Part shown: positions 36,952-45,539 of the stretch, one piece after another
Position numbering within the stretch: position 1 is the stretch's first letter
How the letters are laid out: every line of letters starts with the position of its first letter
NCBI RefSeq assembly: GCF_002386445.1
Contig: NZ_DGIR01000012.1
Coordinates: forward strand, 1 to 64,000
From: Pseudomonas sp. UBA4617
Lineage (GTDB): Bacteria; Pseudomonadota; Gammaproteobacteria; Pseudomonadales; Pseudomonadaceae
Length of the DNA stretch: 64,000 nucleotides
Direction: 5' to 3'
The notes under the pieces: model-generated
The model's input: the letters and a program-made list of their open reading frames with translations, nothing else
Told to the model about the DNA's origin: nothing
Databases searched by the model: none
Translations under genes and position numbers: made by a program

Positions 36952-37030
36952 CCCTGTGGGAGCAGGCTCACCCGCTAATGCGACATTGGCCGTCCCGGCG
37001 CATTCGCGGGTGAACCCGCTCCCACAGGGG
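36952..37030. repeat. Inverted pair of REP repeats (BIME-like)
   Basis: Two REP arms face each other: CCCTGTGGGAGC...CACCCGC and GCGGGTGAACCCGCTCCCACAGGG. They are separated by about 30 bases. They lie between the convergent stops of the lipoprotein and the SDR genes. Confidence 0.8.
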
Positions 37031-37061
37031 CCGCGCGAACCTTATGGCAGCAGAACCCTGA

Positions 37062-37829
37062 TCAGGACAGATATCCCCCGTCGACATTGAGCGCCGTGCC
37101 GGTGGTGTAGCTGGAGGCATCGCTGGCCAGGTACAACACGGCGCCGGCCATCTCTTTAGGGTCGGCTACGCGTTTGAGCGGGATCTGCTGCAACGCGGCG
37201 TTGCGGATGGCGTCATTCTTCACCAGTGCCGAGGCGAACTTGGTGTCGGTAAGGCCCGGCAACAGGGCGTTGCAGCGGATGCCGAACGGCGCACATTCCT
37301 TGGCGAAGACCTTGGTCATGTTGATGACCGCCGCCTTGGTCACCGAATAGATGCCCTGGAACAGGCCCGGCGACACCCCGTTTATCGATGCGACGTTGAT
37401 GATGCTGCCGCCGCCCTGCTCGCGCATCAGCTTGCCGGCCTCCACCGACATGAAGAAGTAGCCACGGATGTTGACGTCCACGGTCTTCTGGAATGCGCCC
37501 GGGTCGGTGTCCAGCACGTTGCAGAACTGCGGGTTGGTCGCCGCATTGTTGACCAGGATGTCCAGCCGACCGAACTGTTCGCGAATGCCGGCAAACACCT
37601 GCTGGATCTGCTCCAGTTCGCCAATGTGGCAAGCCACCGCCGTGGCCTTGCCACCGGCGGCGATGATGGCGTCGGCGACCTGCTGGCAGCCATCGAGCTT
37701 GCGGCTGGACACAATCACATGGGCGCCCTGTTGCGCCAGCAGATGGGCAATCGCTTCGCCGATGCCACGGCTGGCGCCGGAAACGAAGGCGATCTTGCCA
37801 TCGAGGTCGAACAGGTGGGTCTTGGACAT
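37062..37829 (-). CDS. Short-chain dehydrogenase/reductase
   Basis: The 255-residue SDR has the Rossmann motif SGASRGIGEAIAHLL (residues 19-33), the NNAAT motif and the catalytic set Ser (in NVASINGVSPG), Tyr and Lys in YSVTKAA. It ends GTALNVDGGYLS, typical of classical SDRs. AAGGAAAA precedes the ATG. It follows the phosphotransferase gene 35 bases downstream, so the pair is probably an operon. Similar pairs occur with acyl-CoA dehydrogenase genes in fatty or branched acid degradation. Confidence 0.93.
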   Translation of the reverse strand: MSKTHLFDLDGKIAFVSGASRGIGEAIAHLLAQQGAHVIVSSRKLDGCQQVADAIIAAGGKATAVACHIGELEQIQQVFAGIREQFGRLDILVNNAATNPQFCNVLDTDPGAFQKTVDVNIRGYFFMSVEAGKLMREQGGGSIINVASINGVSPGLFQGIYSVTKAAVINMTKVFAKECAPFGIRCNALLPGLTDTKFASALVKNDAIRNAALQQIPLKRVADPKEMAGAVLYLASDASSYTTGTALNVDGGYLS

Positions 37830-37864
37830 GCTGTTTTCCTTGTTATCCGTCGTCGAGGTCGGGC

Positions 37865-38932
37865 TCAGAGGCTGGACTTGGCAATGACCTGCAGGGTCAT
37901 TTGCTCCAGCAGGCGGTTCATGTGAATGAACTGGGCGAAACGCTTGTCCTGGGTCTGGCCGTGGTAATAGCGGTAGTAGATCTGCTGGACGATGCCGGCC
38001 AGGCGGAACAGGCCATAGCAATAGTAGAAGTCAAAGTTGTCCAGGCGGATGCCGGCGCGCTCGGCGTAGTAGTCGACGAACTGGCGGCGGCTGAGCATGC
38101 CCGGCGCATTACTGGGCTGGCGGCGCATCAGTTGCACCGGCGCCGGGTCATCGGCCTCGATCCAGTAGGCCAGGCTGTTGCCCAGGTCCATCAGCGGGTC
38201 GCCGAGGGTGGCCATTTCCCAGTCCAGTACACCGATGATGCGCATGGGGTTTACGGCATCGAGGATCACGTTGTCGAAACGGTAGTCGTTGTGCACGATG
38301 GCCGGGCGTGGGTGGTCCGCAGGCATCTTTTCGTGCAGCCAGGCGGTCACCTGTTCCCAACGCGGGGCATCCGGGGTCAGGGCCTTTTCATAGCGGCTGG
38401 TCCAGCCTTCGATCTGGCGCTGTACATAGCCTTGCGGCTTGCCGAGGTCGGCAAGGCCGCAGGCGTTGTAGTCCACCTGGTGCAACTCTACCAGGCGGTC
38501 GATGAAGCTTTTGCACAGGGCCTCGGTGCGCGGGGCATCGAGGTCCAGTTCGGCCGGGATGTCCGAACGCAGGATGATGCCGTTGACCCGCTCCATGACA
38601 TAGAACTCGCCGCCAATCAGGCTGCTGTCGGTGCAGTGCACGTAGGCCTTGGGGCAGTACGGGAAGCCGCTGTTCAACTGGTTGAGAATACGGAACTCGC
38701 GGCCCATGTCGTGGGCCGACTTGGCCTTTTGGCCAAACGGCGGGCGGCGCAGCACGAAGTCGCGGCCCGGGTAGCTGACCAGATAGGTAAGGTTGGAGGC
38801 GCCTCCGGGGAACTGGGTGATGCGCGGCAGGCCGTGCAGGCCGGGGATATTGGCCTTGAGGTAAGGGTCGATGACGGCTGCATCAAGTTCTTCGCCGGGG
38901 CGTACCTGGGTGGACTGGTCGGTGAGCGTCAT
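37865..38932 (-). CDS. APH-family phosphotransferase (ACAD10/11-type)
   Basis: The 355-residue protein belongs to the aminoglycoside phosphotransferase/choline kinase fold. It has the catalytic loop IVHNDYRFDNVILD (H-N-D ... N) and the metal-binding GVLDWEMATLGDPLMDLG. In ACAD10/11 this domain phosphorylates 4-hydroxyacyl-CoA prior to degradation. The pairing with an SDR fits such a pathway, but resistance to antibiotics is unlikely. The neighbouring SDR start lies 35 bases past its stop. Confidence 0.88.
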   Translation of the reverse strand: MTLTDQSTQVRPGEELDAAVIDPYLKANIPGLHGLPRITQFPGGASNLTYLVSYPGRDFVLRRPPFGQKAKSAHDMGREFRILNQLNSGFPYCPKAYVHCTDSSLIGGEFYVMERVNGIILRSDIPAELDLDAPRTEALCKSFIDRLVELHQVDYNACGLADLGKPQGYVQRQIEGWTSRYEKALTPDAPRWEQVTAWLHEKMPADHPRPAIVHNDYRFDNVILDAVNPMRIIGVLDWEMATLGDPLMDLGNSLAYWIEADDPAPVQLMRRQPSNAPGMLSRRQFVDYYAERAGIRLDNFDFYYCYGLFRLAGIVQQIYYRYYHGQTQDKRFAQFIHMNRLLEQMTLQVIAKSSL

Positions 38933-39112
38933 GCGTTTTCCTTATTCTCGATCGCAAGGACTATTGGCTAATCTAATGCGCTGGTGAGGTTGGAACAAGC
39001 GTGCCAATTGCCAAATAGGTGCGGGTGTTGCTGCACGATCAACTGCCTTGATGAAAGCTGCGCTGATCGCCTTTGTGCGCTGCTACAGAAGCAAGCACAG
39101 CCTGGCGAGGGC

Positions 39113-39146
39113 AAAAAAAAACCGAAGCCATTCAGGCTTCGGTTTT
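39113..39146 (-). terminator. Rho-independent terminator of the SCP2-like gene
   Basis: The arms ACCGAAGCC / GGCTTCGGT are flanked by a run of eight A and by TTTT. The minus strand ends in a T-run. Confidence 0.85.
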
Positions 39147-39169
39147 CCATCAGGCGGTATCCCCAGCCC

Positions 39170-39487
39170 TCAGGACGGGAACAGCTCGCTGAGCTTCATC
39201 GACAGCATCATGTCGCCTTCGACGCGCAGCTTGCCGCTCATGAATGCCTGCATGCCGTCGGTTTCGCCGCTGACGATACCCTTCAGGGTTTCGCTGTCCA
39301 TGACCAGCGTGCAGTTGGCATCCGGGTTTTCGCCTTCCTGCAGGTCGCAGGTGCCGTCCTTGACGATCAGCGCGTAGTGCTTGTCTTCGTCGGTGATGTT
39401 GAAGCCGAACACCAGGTCCAGGCCGGCGGCAGCGGATGGGTTGAACTTCTCTTGCATCTTTTTGACGGCATCAGCTACGGAGGTCAT
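39170..39487 (-). CDS. SCP2 sterol-binding domain protein
   Basis: The 105-residue protein (start MTSVADAVKKMQEKFNPSAA) is a single SCP2 domain. Its features are AAAGLDLVFGFNITDEDKHY, a beta-strand core, and the C-terminal helix region MQAFMSGKLRVEGDMMLSMK that lines the lipid pocket. It probably binds fatty acyl groups or other lipids. It is on the same strand as, and near, the APH/SDR pair, which fits lipid catabolism. Confidence 0.9.
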   Translation of the reverse strand: MTSVADAVKKMQEKFNPSAAAGLDLVFGFNITDEDKHYALIVKDGTCDLQEGENPDANCTLVMDSETLKGIVSGETDGMQAFMSGKLRVEGDMMLSMKLSELFPS

Positions 39488-39543
39488 GGCGCATTCCTTA
39501 TAGAGTGATTTACATGTCCCCGCAGGGACACAACAAGCCGGGC

Positions 39544-40254
39544 TCATCGATAGGTGACAAGCTCCGGCGCCTTCAACAGCTGCACATGGGCCTGGCTGTT
39601 GAAGGAAGCCAGTGCCACGTCGCGGCCGCGGAACTTCAGCTGGCTGAGCGACGTGTTGATGATCTGCCAGTTCAGCGCGAACGCCTGGCCGGGGGTAATG
39701 CAGGTAACCAGGTGGAGCAGGGCGGCAATGGTGCCGCCCGAGGTGAAGATGGCGATATTGTCACCGCCGCCGGCAGCATCGAGCACACGCTGCAGGCCAC
39801 CTTGCACCCGGGCGGTGAAGGCCTGCCAGGTCTCCAGGCCATCGTCGGCATGCTCGCCCTCGTACCAGCGCTGCACCATCAGTGCGAACAGGCGCTGGAA
39901 TTCGCTGCGATGCTGTGCGCCGTTACGCAGGATGTGCAGGGCGTCGGGTTCGTCCGGTAGCAGCCCGGGCAACAGGGCGCGGATCACGCCGTCGGCGTCG
40001 AACTCATTGAACGCTGCGTCGGTCTCAACAGCCGGCACCGGGCAACCGCTGGCATGCAAGGCTGCCAATGCCAGGCGCGCGGTATCCTGCTGGCGGCGCA
40101 GGTCGCCGGCCACGCAGCGGTCCAGGCGCAGGCCGAGCTGGGCCAGGTGTTCGCCCAGGGCCTGACTTTGGCGCACACCCACGGGTGAGAGGACGTCGTA
40201 GTCTTTGGCGCCGAAGGAGGCTTGGCCATGTCGGATCAGGTAGAGGTTGCCCAC
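39544..40254 (-). CDS. Histidine phosphatase family protein
   Basis: A GTG start at 40254 gives 236 residues beginning VGNLYLIRHGQASFGAKDYD. RHG carries the phosphohistidine. A second conserved His is probably in the later IFTSGGTIAALLHLVT segment, where classical members have SHG; here the residue pattern is TSGG, which is a departure. The remaining LDRCVAGDLRRQQDTARL block is typical. The ribosome binding site is weak. Substrate is unknown. Confidence 0.82.
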   Translation of the reverse strand: MGNLYLIRHGQASFGAKDYDVLSPVGVRQSQALGEHLAQLGLRLDRCVAGDLRRQQDTARLALAALHASGCPVPAVETDAAFNEFDADGVIRALLPGLLPDEPDALHILRNGAQHRSEFQRLFALMVQRWYEGEHADDGLETWQAFTARVQGGLQRVLDAAGGGDNIAIFTSGGTIAALLHLVTCITPGQAFALNWQIINTSLSQLKFRGRDVALASFNSQAHVQLLKAPELVTYR

Positions 40255-40451
40255 GAAAGGTTCCGGCCTGTTGGAGGTTGCTGCGAGGTTAGGATGCGGC
40301 ACACGGGCTGTCAACGAAAAAACATACAAGCGTTTGAAAAGGTTGTTTGAAAGATGTTGCCAGCGTTTGCACTGGCTGGCAGCACCTGAGGCGCAACGGT
40401 ATGCTTGCTACAGTTACGCGCCGTTGTGGCGCAGGTATTTAAGGAGTCAAT

Positions 40452-41477
40452 GTGGAGTTTCTTGCCGAATACGCAAGCTTTCTCGCCAAAACCGCCACCC
40501 TGGTCATCGCCATCCTCGTGGTGCTGTCGGCCATTGCCGGGCTGCGGGGCAAAGGGCGGCGTAAACCGGGTGGGCAATTGCAGGTCACCCGCCTGAACGA
40601 ATTCTACAAGGACCTGCGTGAGCGCCTGGAGTCCGGCCTGCTCGACAAGACCCAGCTCAAGGCGTTGCGCAAGCAACAGGCCAAGGCAGAAAAACAGCAG
40701 CAGAAGAAGAAGGGCAAGGCCGAGGAAAAGGGTCGGGTCTTCGTCCTCGACTTCGATGGCGACATCAAAGCCTCTGCCACCGAAAGCCTGCGCAACGAAA
40801 TCACCGCACTGCTGACCCTGGCCACCCCGCAGGACGAGGTGGTACTGCGCCTGGAAAGCGGGGGAGGCCTGGTACACAGCTATGGCCTGGCCGCATCGCA
40901 GCTGGCGCGTATTCGCCAGGCCGGTATTCCGTTGACCGTGTGCATCGACAAGGTGGCTGCCAGCGGCGGCTACATGATGGCCTGCATTGGCGAAAAGATT
41001 GTCAGCGCACCGTTCGCCGTGCTGGGTTCCATCGGCGTCGTTGCGCAACTGCCCAACGTCAACCGCCTGCTGAAAAAGCACGACATCGATTTCGAAGTGC
41101 TCACCGCTGGTGAGTACAAGCGCACCCTGACCGTGTTCGGCGAGAACACCGAGAAGGGGCGGGAGAAGTTCCAGGAAGACCTGGACATCACCCATCAGCT
41201 GTTCAAGGATTTCGTCGCCCGTTATCGCCCGCAACTGCACATCGACGAAGTGGCCACCGGTGAGGTCTGGCTGGGCGTCGCGGCACTCAACCGCAAGCTG
41301 GTGGACGAGTTGCAGACCAGCGACGAGTATCTCAGCGAACGCGCGCGCACGGCCAACCTGTTCCATTTGCACTATGCCGAACGCAAGAGCCTGCAGGAGC
41401 GCATCGGCATGGCGGCCAGCGGCACGGTGGAAAACACCGTGGTGGGTTTATGGAGTAAACTCGGCCGCCTGCGCTAA
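40452..41477 (+). CDS. sohB: Inner-membrane protease SohB (S49 family)
   Basis: SohB is a signal-peptide-peptidase-like serine protease anchored in the inner membrane with its active site in the periplasm. GTG at 40452, six bases after AAGGAG, gives 341 residues. Residues 10-30 form a membrane anchor. A charged KKKGKAEEKG stretch follows. The catalytic Ser is in KVAASGGYMMAC and the Lys in LTAGEYKRTLTVFGENT, matching SppA/SohB. A tRNA-Cys promoter begins just past its stop. Confidence 0.93.
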   Translation: MEFLAEYASFLAKTATLVIAILVVLSAIAGLRGKGRRKPGGQLQVTRLNEFYKDLRERLESGLLDKTQLKALRKQQAKAEKQQQKKKGKAEEKGRVFVLDFDGDIKASATESLRNEITALLTLATPQDEVVLRLESGGGLVHSYGLAASQLARIRQAGIPLTVCIDKVAASGGYMMACIGEKIVSAPFAVLGSIGVVAQLPNVNRLLKKHDIDFEVLTAGEYKRTLTVFGENTEKGREKFQEDLDITHQLFKDFVARYRPQLHIDEVATGEVWLGVAALNRKLVDELQTSDEYLSERARTANLFHLHYAERKSLQERIGMAASGTVENTVVGLWSKLGRLR

Positions 41478-41515
41478 CACCTTGAACCCGTTGAAATTTT
41501 TTTTCGTTCAGGGGG

Positions 41516-41544
41516 TTGCAAGGTTAAACGAATGCAGACATAAT
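41516..41544 (+). promoter_or_regulatory. Sigma-70 promoter of tRNA-Cys
   Basis: TTGCAA (-35) and CATAAT (-10) are separated by 17 bases. The tRNA gene starts 88 bases downstream. Confidence 0.65.
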
Positions 41545-41631
41545 GGCGCCCATCGAAACGCAGCAAACTTTGAAAAAGGTTCAGCGTTTCAAGGAGATAG
41601 CGAAGCGCAAGCCGCTAGATCCGAACTTTGA

Positions 41632-41705
41632 GGCCGAGTAGCAAAGTGGTTATGCTCCGGATTGCAAATCCGTCTACGCCGGTTCGATTCCGACCTCGGC
41701 CTCCA
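41632..41705 (+). tRNA. tRNA-Cys(GCA)
   Basis: The 74-base cloverleaf has acceptor GGCCGAG / CTCGGCC, anticodon loop TTGCAAA with GCA, T-arm GCCGG-TTCGATT-CCGAC and encoded CCA. A strong terminator follows. Confidence 0.97.
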
Positions 41706-41714
41706 CCATTCGAA

Positions 41715-41750
41715 AGCCCCGCAGATTAACGTCTGCGGGGTTTTTCTTTT
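41715..41750 (+). terminator. Terminator of tRNA-Cys
   Basis: The stem CCCCGCAGA / TCTGCGGGG is followed by TTTTTCTTTT. It lies ten bases past the tRNA. Confidence 0.88.
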
Positions 41751-41912
41751 ATGGGGCGGAAAATGCCATGAGCACCTGCAAATGTAGCGGTAGAGCGGCG
41801 GCGGCAGGTTTGGCTCATGGGTTTCTGAGCAAAATTGCAGAATTTGGTATTTATTTTGCGGGCATTTTTCAGTATCTAGCTTTAATTGCCAGGGATTCTG
41901 CACAATTGCCTG

Positions 41913-41918
41913 TATAAT
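41913..41918 (+). promoter_or_regulatory. Consensus -10 box upstream of a small gene
   Basis: A perfect TATAAT lies 46 bases before the ATG at 41964. The best -35 candidate (TTGCCA at 41886) is 21 bases away, longer than usual. Confidence 0.4.
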
Positions 41919-41963
41919 GACTGCCTAGCCGTTTTCTGCGGCTTTACACGTTGAGGTAGCTTT

Positions 41964-42149
41964 ATGCACCAGGCCATATCCCCCGAGACGCAGCGTGCCC
42001 ATGAGCGCTTGAATGAACAGACCGAGCGGTTCATCAAGCAGGGAGGCCAGATTGAGAGCGTTCCCTCTGGAGTCAGCGGAGTGCTAGCGAGCAAGCCGAA
42101 GGTCGTTTGGACCAACCCTCACACGGCCAAGCCCATCCACAAGCGATAG
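41964..42149 (+). CDS. Small hypothetical protein with FIKQGGQI motif
   Basis: The 61-residue protein (MHQAISPETQRAHERLNEQT ...) follows GAGG by nine bases. The central ERFIKQGGQIESVPSGVSGV resembles the F-L-x-x-G-G-K-I-x-x-I pattern found in several small Pseudomonas proteins, including the RNA-polymerase-binding SutA. The basic C-terminus is NPHTAKPIHKR. The likeness to SutA is short and may be chance. The function is unknown. Confidence 0.6.
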   Translation: MHQAISPETQRAHERLNEQTERFIKQGGQIESVPSGVSGVLASKPKVVWTNPHTAKPIHKR

Positions 42150-42204
42150 CACGTTCAAAAACAGCACTGCTTGGTTGCTCCATAGCGAATGCGAGGGCAC
42201 AAGT

Positions 42205-42429
42205 ATGGTTGAGGCACCTAGTGATTTGGATATTGCCGGGTGGATTGGAGTCAGCGAGACGGATGTCGCTCTTTACCGGGGTGATACATTTCGATTGAAG
42301 GATGGTTCGTGGCTCATCCATTTTTCTTTCGCAATGCCCCGCGAGCTTCGCCACAGCCTTACTGGCAGTTTCACCCTCCTTGTAAAAGCTGAAAACCCAG
42401 GCGACAGGCGTATGAGCGAGTTGGATTGA
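42205..42429 (+). CDS. Small hypothetical protein
   Basis: ATG at 42205 (MVEAPSDLDIAGWIGVSETD) has AGGG upstream and gives 74 residues. It contains VALYRGDTFRLKDGSWLIHF. Codon use is less GC-rich than the neighbours. No family was recognised. It is 55 bases after the preceding small gene on the same strand. Confidence 0.5.
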   Translation: MVEAPSDLDIAGWIGVSETDVALYRGDTFRLKDGSWLIHFSFAMPRELRHSLTGSFTLLVKAENPGDRRMSELD

Positions 42430-42954
42430 GCATACGATCTGGACTCAAGCTCATTCCAAGCCTTGTCCCGGTGGTCCGTTTTAAACCGCCTGAAAGCGTT
42501 GGAGGCGCATACTTCAAATAGCTCAGTACTTCTGAGCATTGAGAGGTGTGTATGTGCAGAGACAGGTATGGTGTAGATAGCGAAAGACAGTGCTGTCAGC
42601 CAGCCGGTAATGAAGGTCCGCTACAGAGATCAATCGCTCACAACGGAACCGTTTGCCAAGAGGGGCGTGACGACAACTTCGACGCCTTCCCTCGCGAAGA
42701 GGGCATAAGCAGGGGCCGCCGGACCCACCGAGGGTATCCCATGCGCAGCATTATGGTAATCACAAGCGCCCATTGGAATAACGTCCAGCTGTAGATGGGC
42801 ATTGATGAAAGGATCGGGCCCCGGGGGATAACTGAACCCGCCGAAGGCGCCCTGCGGGCGTTGAGTTGCGGACTTGACCTTCATAGGCGACGCATCATGG
42901 ATGCTGCGAGAATAAGGCGCTAGCGCACATGGCATTTCAGCCTGCCAATGTGCC
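42430..42954. other. Stretch with no confident gene
   Basis: Short frames on both strands lack family features and good ribosome binding sites. The longest (42630-43031, minus) overlaps the 5' part of nothing known and runs into the 3' end of the next gene in a different frame. Composition is mixed, so the stretch may be remnant DNA. Confidence 0.45.
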
Positions 42955-43521
42955 TCAAAAGGGATCGAGCCGTGCATCGATGCCGGCCTGCCTGGCCAGC
43001 GTAATAAGGTCTTCGACGCCTTCTTGTTCAATTATGCAGCCCACGTAATCGGCGCCGCCTGTGTCCATATGCAGAAAGCGCTTTCCGAACCCGCTTAGCC
43101 ATTGATCGAAATCGATCAGCACCTGCATCAGTGATTGTGTACCTTCCAGCTTGTAGGCATAAACCTGGTCAATACCGCTGGCTTCAACCAGCTTCGGTGC
43201 CTGGTACTCGAAATCATCGAAGCCACGCACATCCACGGCCATGAGAATCAGATGATTGAGTGGCTGGCCTTTCTCAGCGTCCAGAAGACCGCTTGCGAGC
43301 GCGGTGGCTGGATCCTCTCCCTGGTTGTAATAGCGCAATACCCTTCTGACGAGACGCATGCGTTCTTTTTCTGGCAGACGCGCCAACAAGGCTTGGGTGA
43401 ATACTTTCAACTGGGCACGCAGTGGATAAAGCTCTCGCATTATCGCGGCGTCGCTCATCCGTGGTTCATCGGGTGGAGGTTGTGTGAAGCGACCGCCAAA
43501 CAATCGACTGAACAAGCCCAT
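42955..43521 (-). CDS. Hypothetical protein, conserved-looking (188 aa)
   Basis: The start MGLFSRLFGGRF is chosen because AAGGGG lies a suitable distance upstream; an ATG three codons earlier is too close to it. The protein is soluble. It has LRAQLKVFTQALLARLPEKE, YYNQGEDPATALASGLLDAE and a C-terminal CIIEQEGVEDLITLARQAGI. Some features recall immunity-like or DUF66xx small cytosolic proteins, but no family can be claimed. It stands alone. Confidence 0.65.
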   Translation of the reverse strand: MGLFSRLFGGRFTQPPPDEPRMSDAAIMRELYPLRAQLKVFTQALLARLPEKERMRLVRRVLRYYNQGEDPATALASGLLDAEKGQPLNHLILMAVDVRGFDDFEYQAPKLVEASGIDQVYAYKLEGTQSLMQVLIDFDQWLSGFGKRFLHMDTGGADYVGCIIEQEGVEDLITLARQAGIDARLDPF

Positions 43522-43776
43522 TCCGTTCATTCCCCTTGGTCAGTGAAGCCAGTTGCAAAGCTTACCCCAGCGGTTCAGTGACAGCGAACAGGGTCCAGGT
43601 GATATCACCGGTCATTTTTCGAGGTTGCCATATCGCGGCAACTGTCCAAGGAGGGGTAAAAACAGCCGGTGGTCCGATTCCGTTCTCGAACTGGGTTGCA
43701 GCGATTGCGTGCCGCCTCGCTTTCGCTATGGTGAAAGTTCACCAATGGCATACAACTAAAGTCGTAGGAGGCTGAC

Positions 43777-44076
43777 ATGAGAAATCGCGGTGAAGTTTTC
43801 TGGGAGTGGGCTGATCCGACCCTTCACCACCGCACTCACAACGAGACCCTCAGCGATGGAACGTACATAGATGTTCAAGTGCGACTGTCGCGCACGGGTA
43901 AAACACAGATGTTCATTGGGGTGTACGCCGCAGGCGGCATGGCCCTTCACGAGGAGGCAATTGAATCGCGCCCCGGTGAATCCATGACCAGGGCTTTGGC
44001 CTGGGGTGTGGGCCGGGCTCGCCGCATTGCCACTGACACGCAGCCGCAGTTCGACCAAGTCGTCTGCTCAAAATAG
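43777..44076 (+). CDS. Hypothetical protein (99 aa)
   Basis: A strong AGGAGG seven bases before the ATG supports expression. The protein begins MRNRGEVFWEWADPTLHHRT and has SDGTYIDVQVRLSRTGKTQM followed by GVYAAGGMALHEEAIESRPG. It looks like a compact alpha/beta domain. Frequent aromatic residues and the ESMTRALAWGVGRARRIA helix are typical of small Pseudomonas-specific proteins. The function is unknown. Confidence 0.68.
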   Translation: MRNRGEVFWEWADPTLHHRTHNETLSDGTYIDVQVRLSRTGKTQMFIGVYAAGGMALHEEAIESRPGESMTRALAWGVGRARRIATDTQPQFDQVVCSK

Positions 44077-44185
44077 AAGCGAGAGGCGGGGTCAGTGGTG
44101 AGAACAAATGGGCGCTGGGCTAATCGTTCCGATTTCAGCATTTGCGCCGTCGCCACCCCCCGCACTGCAATGCCTCGTTTGTCGC

Positions 44186-44213
44186 TTGAATTTTCCAGGT
44201 ACGGCTTTAGAAT
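44186..44213 (+). promoter_or_regulatory. Sigma-70-type promoter of the leader ORF/GNAT unit
   Basis: TTGAAT and TAGAAT are spaced by 16 bases. The leader ORF starts 65 bases further on. Confidence 0.55.
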
Positions 44214-44278
44214 CACGGCCCGGTCGGCCGGAGCTGCCGACTGTCCTTCTCTCCCATCCGCGAACAAGGAGGTGCCCA

Positions 44279-44413
44279 TGACCCAGTTTCCAATGATGTG
44301 TCCGTCAATGAACCGTCAACGAAATCCTGGAGGGGCCGTTGCTGCCCCGCGGAGAACCCAACATGTCTACTCCCTGTCCATCAGTGCTTCTGGTGGCCCT
44401 CAGCTCGGCTGAG
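44279..44413 (+). CDS. Possible 44-residue leader peptide overlapping the GNAT gene
   Basis: AAGGAGGTG lies directly upstream of the ATG, the strongest such site in the region. The frame reads MTQFPMMCPSMNRQRNPGGA and ends SGGPQLG, overlapping the first 17 codons of the GNAT gene in another frame. It could couple or gate translation of the GNAT gene. It may also be a decayed older start. Confidence 0.4.
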
Positions 44414-44827
44414 GAGCAAGCCCAATGCCGTGCCCTGCGGGTACGCGACGAGCAGTCTGACTTCATCGCCAGCAACAGCGAATCGCTGGAACAGGCCGCC
44501 GATAGCCCCTGGTGTGAACCCTTGGCCGTGCGTGCGCTGCACAGCGGTGAAATGGTCGGTTTCCTGATGCATGCTCTCGACCCGGATGAGAACAGCCGCT
44601 GGATCTATCGCCTGATGATCGACCACCAATATCAGGGGCGTGGTTATGGGCGCGCAGCCTTGCGCGCGCTGCTGGCATACCTGCAACAGCTGCCGGGTGG
44701 GCCAGGCGTGGCCCTTGGCGTAGCCCCGGAAAACGTCGCGGCACGACGCCTCTACGCTGGCGAAGGCTTCGTCGAAACTGGCGAAGTGATCGATGACGAG
44801 CTGATCATGCGACGAATGTTGGCATGA
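44363..44827 (+). CDS. GNAT-family N-acetyltransferase
   Basis: The start MSTPCPSVLLVALSS is seven bases after GGAGAA; the product has 154 residues. The acetyl-CoA site is YQGRGYGRAALRAL (Q/R-x-x-G-x-G/A), after the strand WIYRLMIDH. The VALGVAPENVAARRLYAGEG FVETGEV block is typical of polyamine-type acetyltransferases such as SpeG/BltD. The specific amine is unknown. Confidence 0.88.
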   Translation: MSTPCPSVLLVALSSAEEQAQCRALRVRDEQSDFIASNSESLEQAADSPWCEPLAVRALHSGEMVGFLMHALDPDENSRWIYRLMIDHQYQGRGYGRAALRALLAYLQQLPGGPGVALGVAPENVAARRLYAGEGFVETGEVIDDELIMRRMLA

Positions 44828-44878
44828 GCGAAGGCGGGGCGCCCAGGCGTTCCCGCCACCTCGCCTCGTGAGCAAGTG

Positions 44879-45115
44879 CTAGCCTTCAGGCGGGGTTACC
44901 CCACAGACAAATTCATCCGATCCCAAGCGGTGTGAACCAAACTCGACAACATAGCCATGACCACGGCGCTGCGCCTCGGCCGTGGCGGTCTTCTGGTCGG
45001 CGTATACATCGACGAAATGCCAGGGATAGCGGTCCCTCAGTACACCCCAGCCAAGCACCCAGCCTTCATTGCCTGGATCGGGTGGCAGGTTCTTCGCCAA
45101 GCTGCGGATGCCCAT
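44879..45115 (-). CDS. Small hypothetical protein (78 aa)
   Basis: The frame begins MGIRSLAKNLPPDPGNEGWV, with GGGGTG six bases before the ATG. It contains LRDRYPWHFVDVYADQKTAT and GHGYVVEFGSHRLGSDEFV, a single alpha/beta domain. It looks like a cytosolic protein of unknown role. Confidence 0.6.
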   Translation of the reverse strand: MGIRSLAKNLPPDPGNEGWVLGWGVLRDRYPWHFVDVYADQKTATAEAQRRGHGYVVEFGSHRLGSDEFVCGVTPPEG

Positions 45116-45165
45116 ATTTTCACCCCGGTGTGTCCTTCAGGTTTCTGTTTGCAAAACCGCATGGC

Positions 45166-45384
45166 TCACGGTTTGGGCAGGACCGTATAGGAAGCATCAC
45201 ACTTCGGCTCCAGCAACACCGGCCTGTCGAACAGCATAGTGCCATTGATGATACCGCCGGCTTTCTCCAGACGGGCCCATAACCCCAGGTCATGGATGAT
45301 TATGCGCGTCGCGGTGTGCGGCTGATGAAGGCTGAGCTCGTACTCGATTCGCTCAAGCACATCGTTTGCTTCTTCTTCCGTCAT
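45166..45384 (-). CDS. Small hypothetical protein (72 aa)
   Basis: ATG at 45384 (MTEEEANDVLERIEYELSLH) has GAGGG upstream; a GTG three codons earlier is less likely. It contains HTATRIIIHDLGLWARLEKA and ends YTVLPKP. Its stop lies 50 bases before the start of the next small gene, so the two may be co-transcribed. No family was recognised. Confidence 0.58.
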   Translation of the reverse strand: MTEEEANDVLERIEYELSLHQPHTATRIIIHDLGLWARLEKAGGIINGTMLFDRPVLLEPKCDASYTVLPKP

Positions 45385-45539
45385 GCTGTTCACCCTCTTC
45401 GGCTACGTGTCATCCATGCCTGGCTGGTTGCCGGGCAGAAATTCGTACGCTTACCAGAAACTAGAGCCCAGAGCGCGCCGTTGGTTCGCTTTGATCAAGG
45501 GGAAGCGTGCGCTGCAGCCACAGCCAGCGCACGCGAACC

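Noticed and set aside
42630..43031. 133-codon minus-strand frame
   Set aside because: It overlaps the 188-residue gene in another frame and shows no family; kept only as unassigned DNA.
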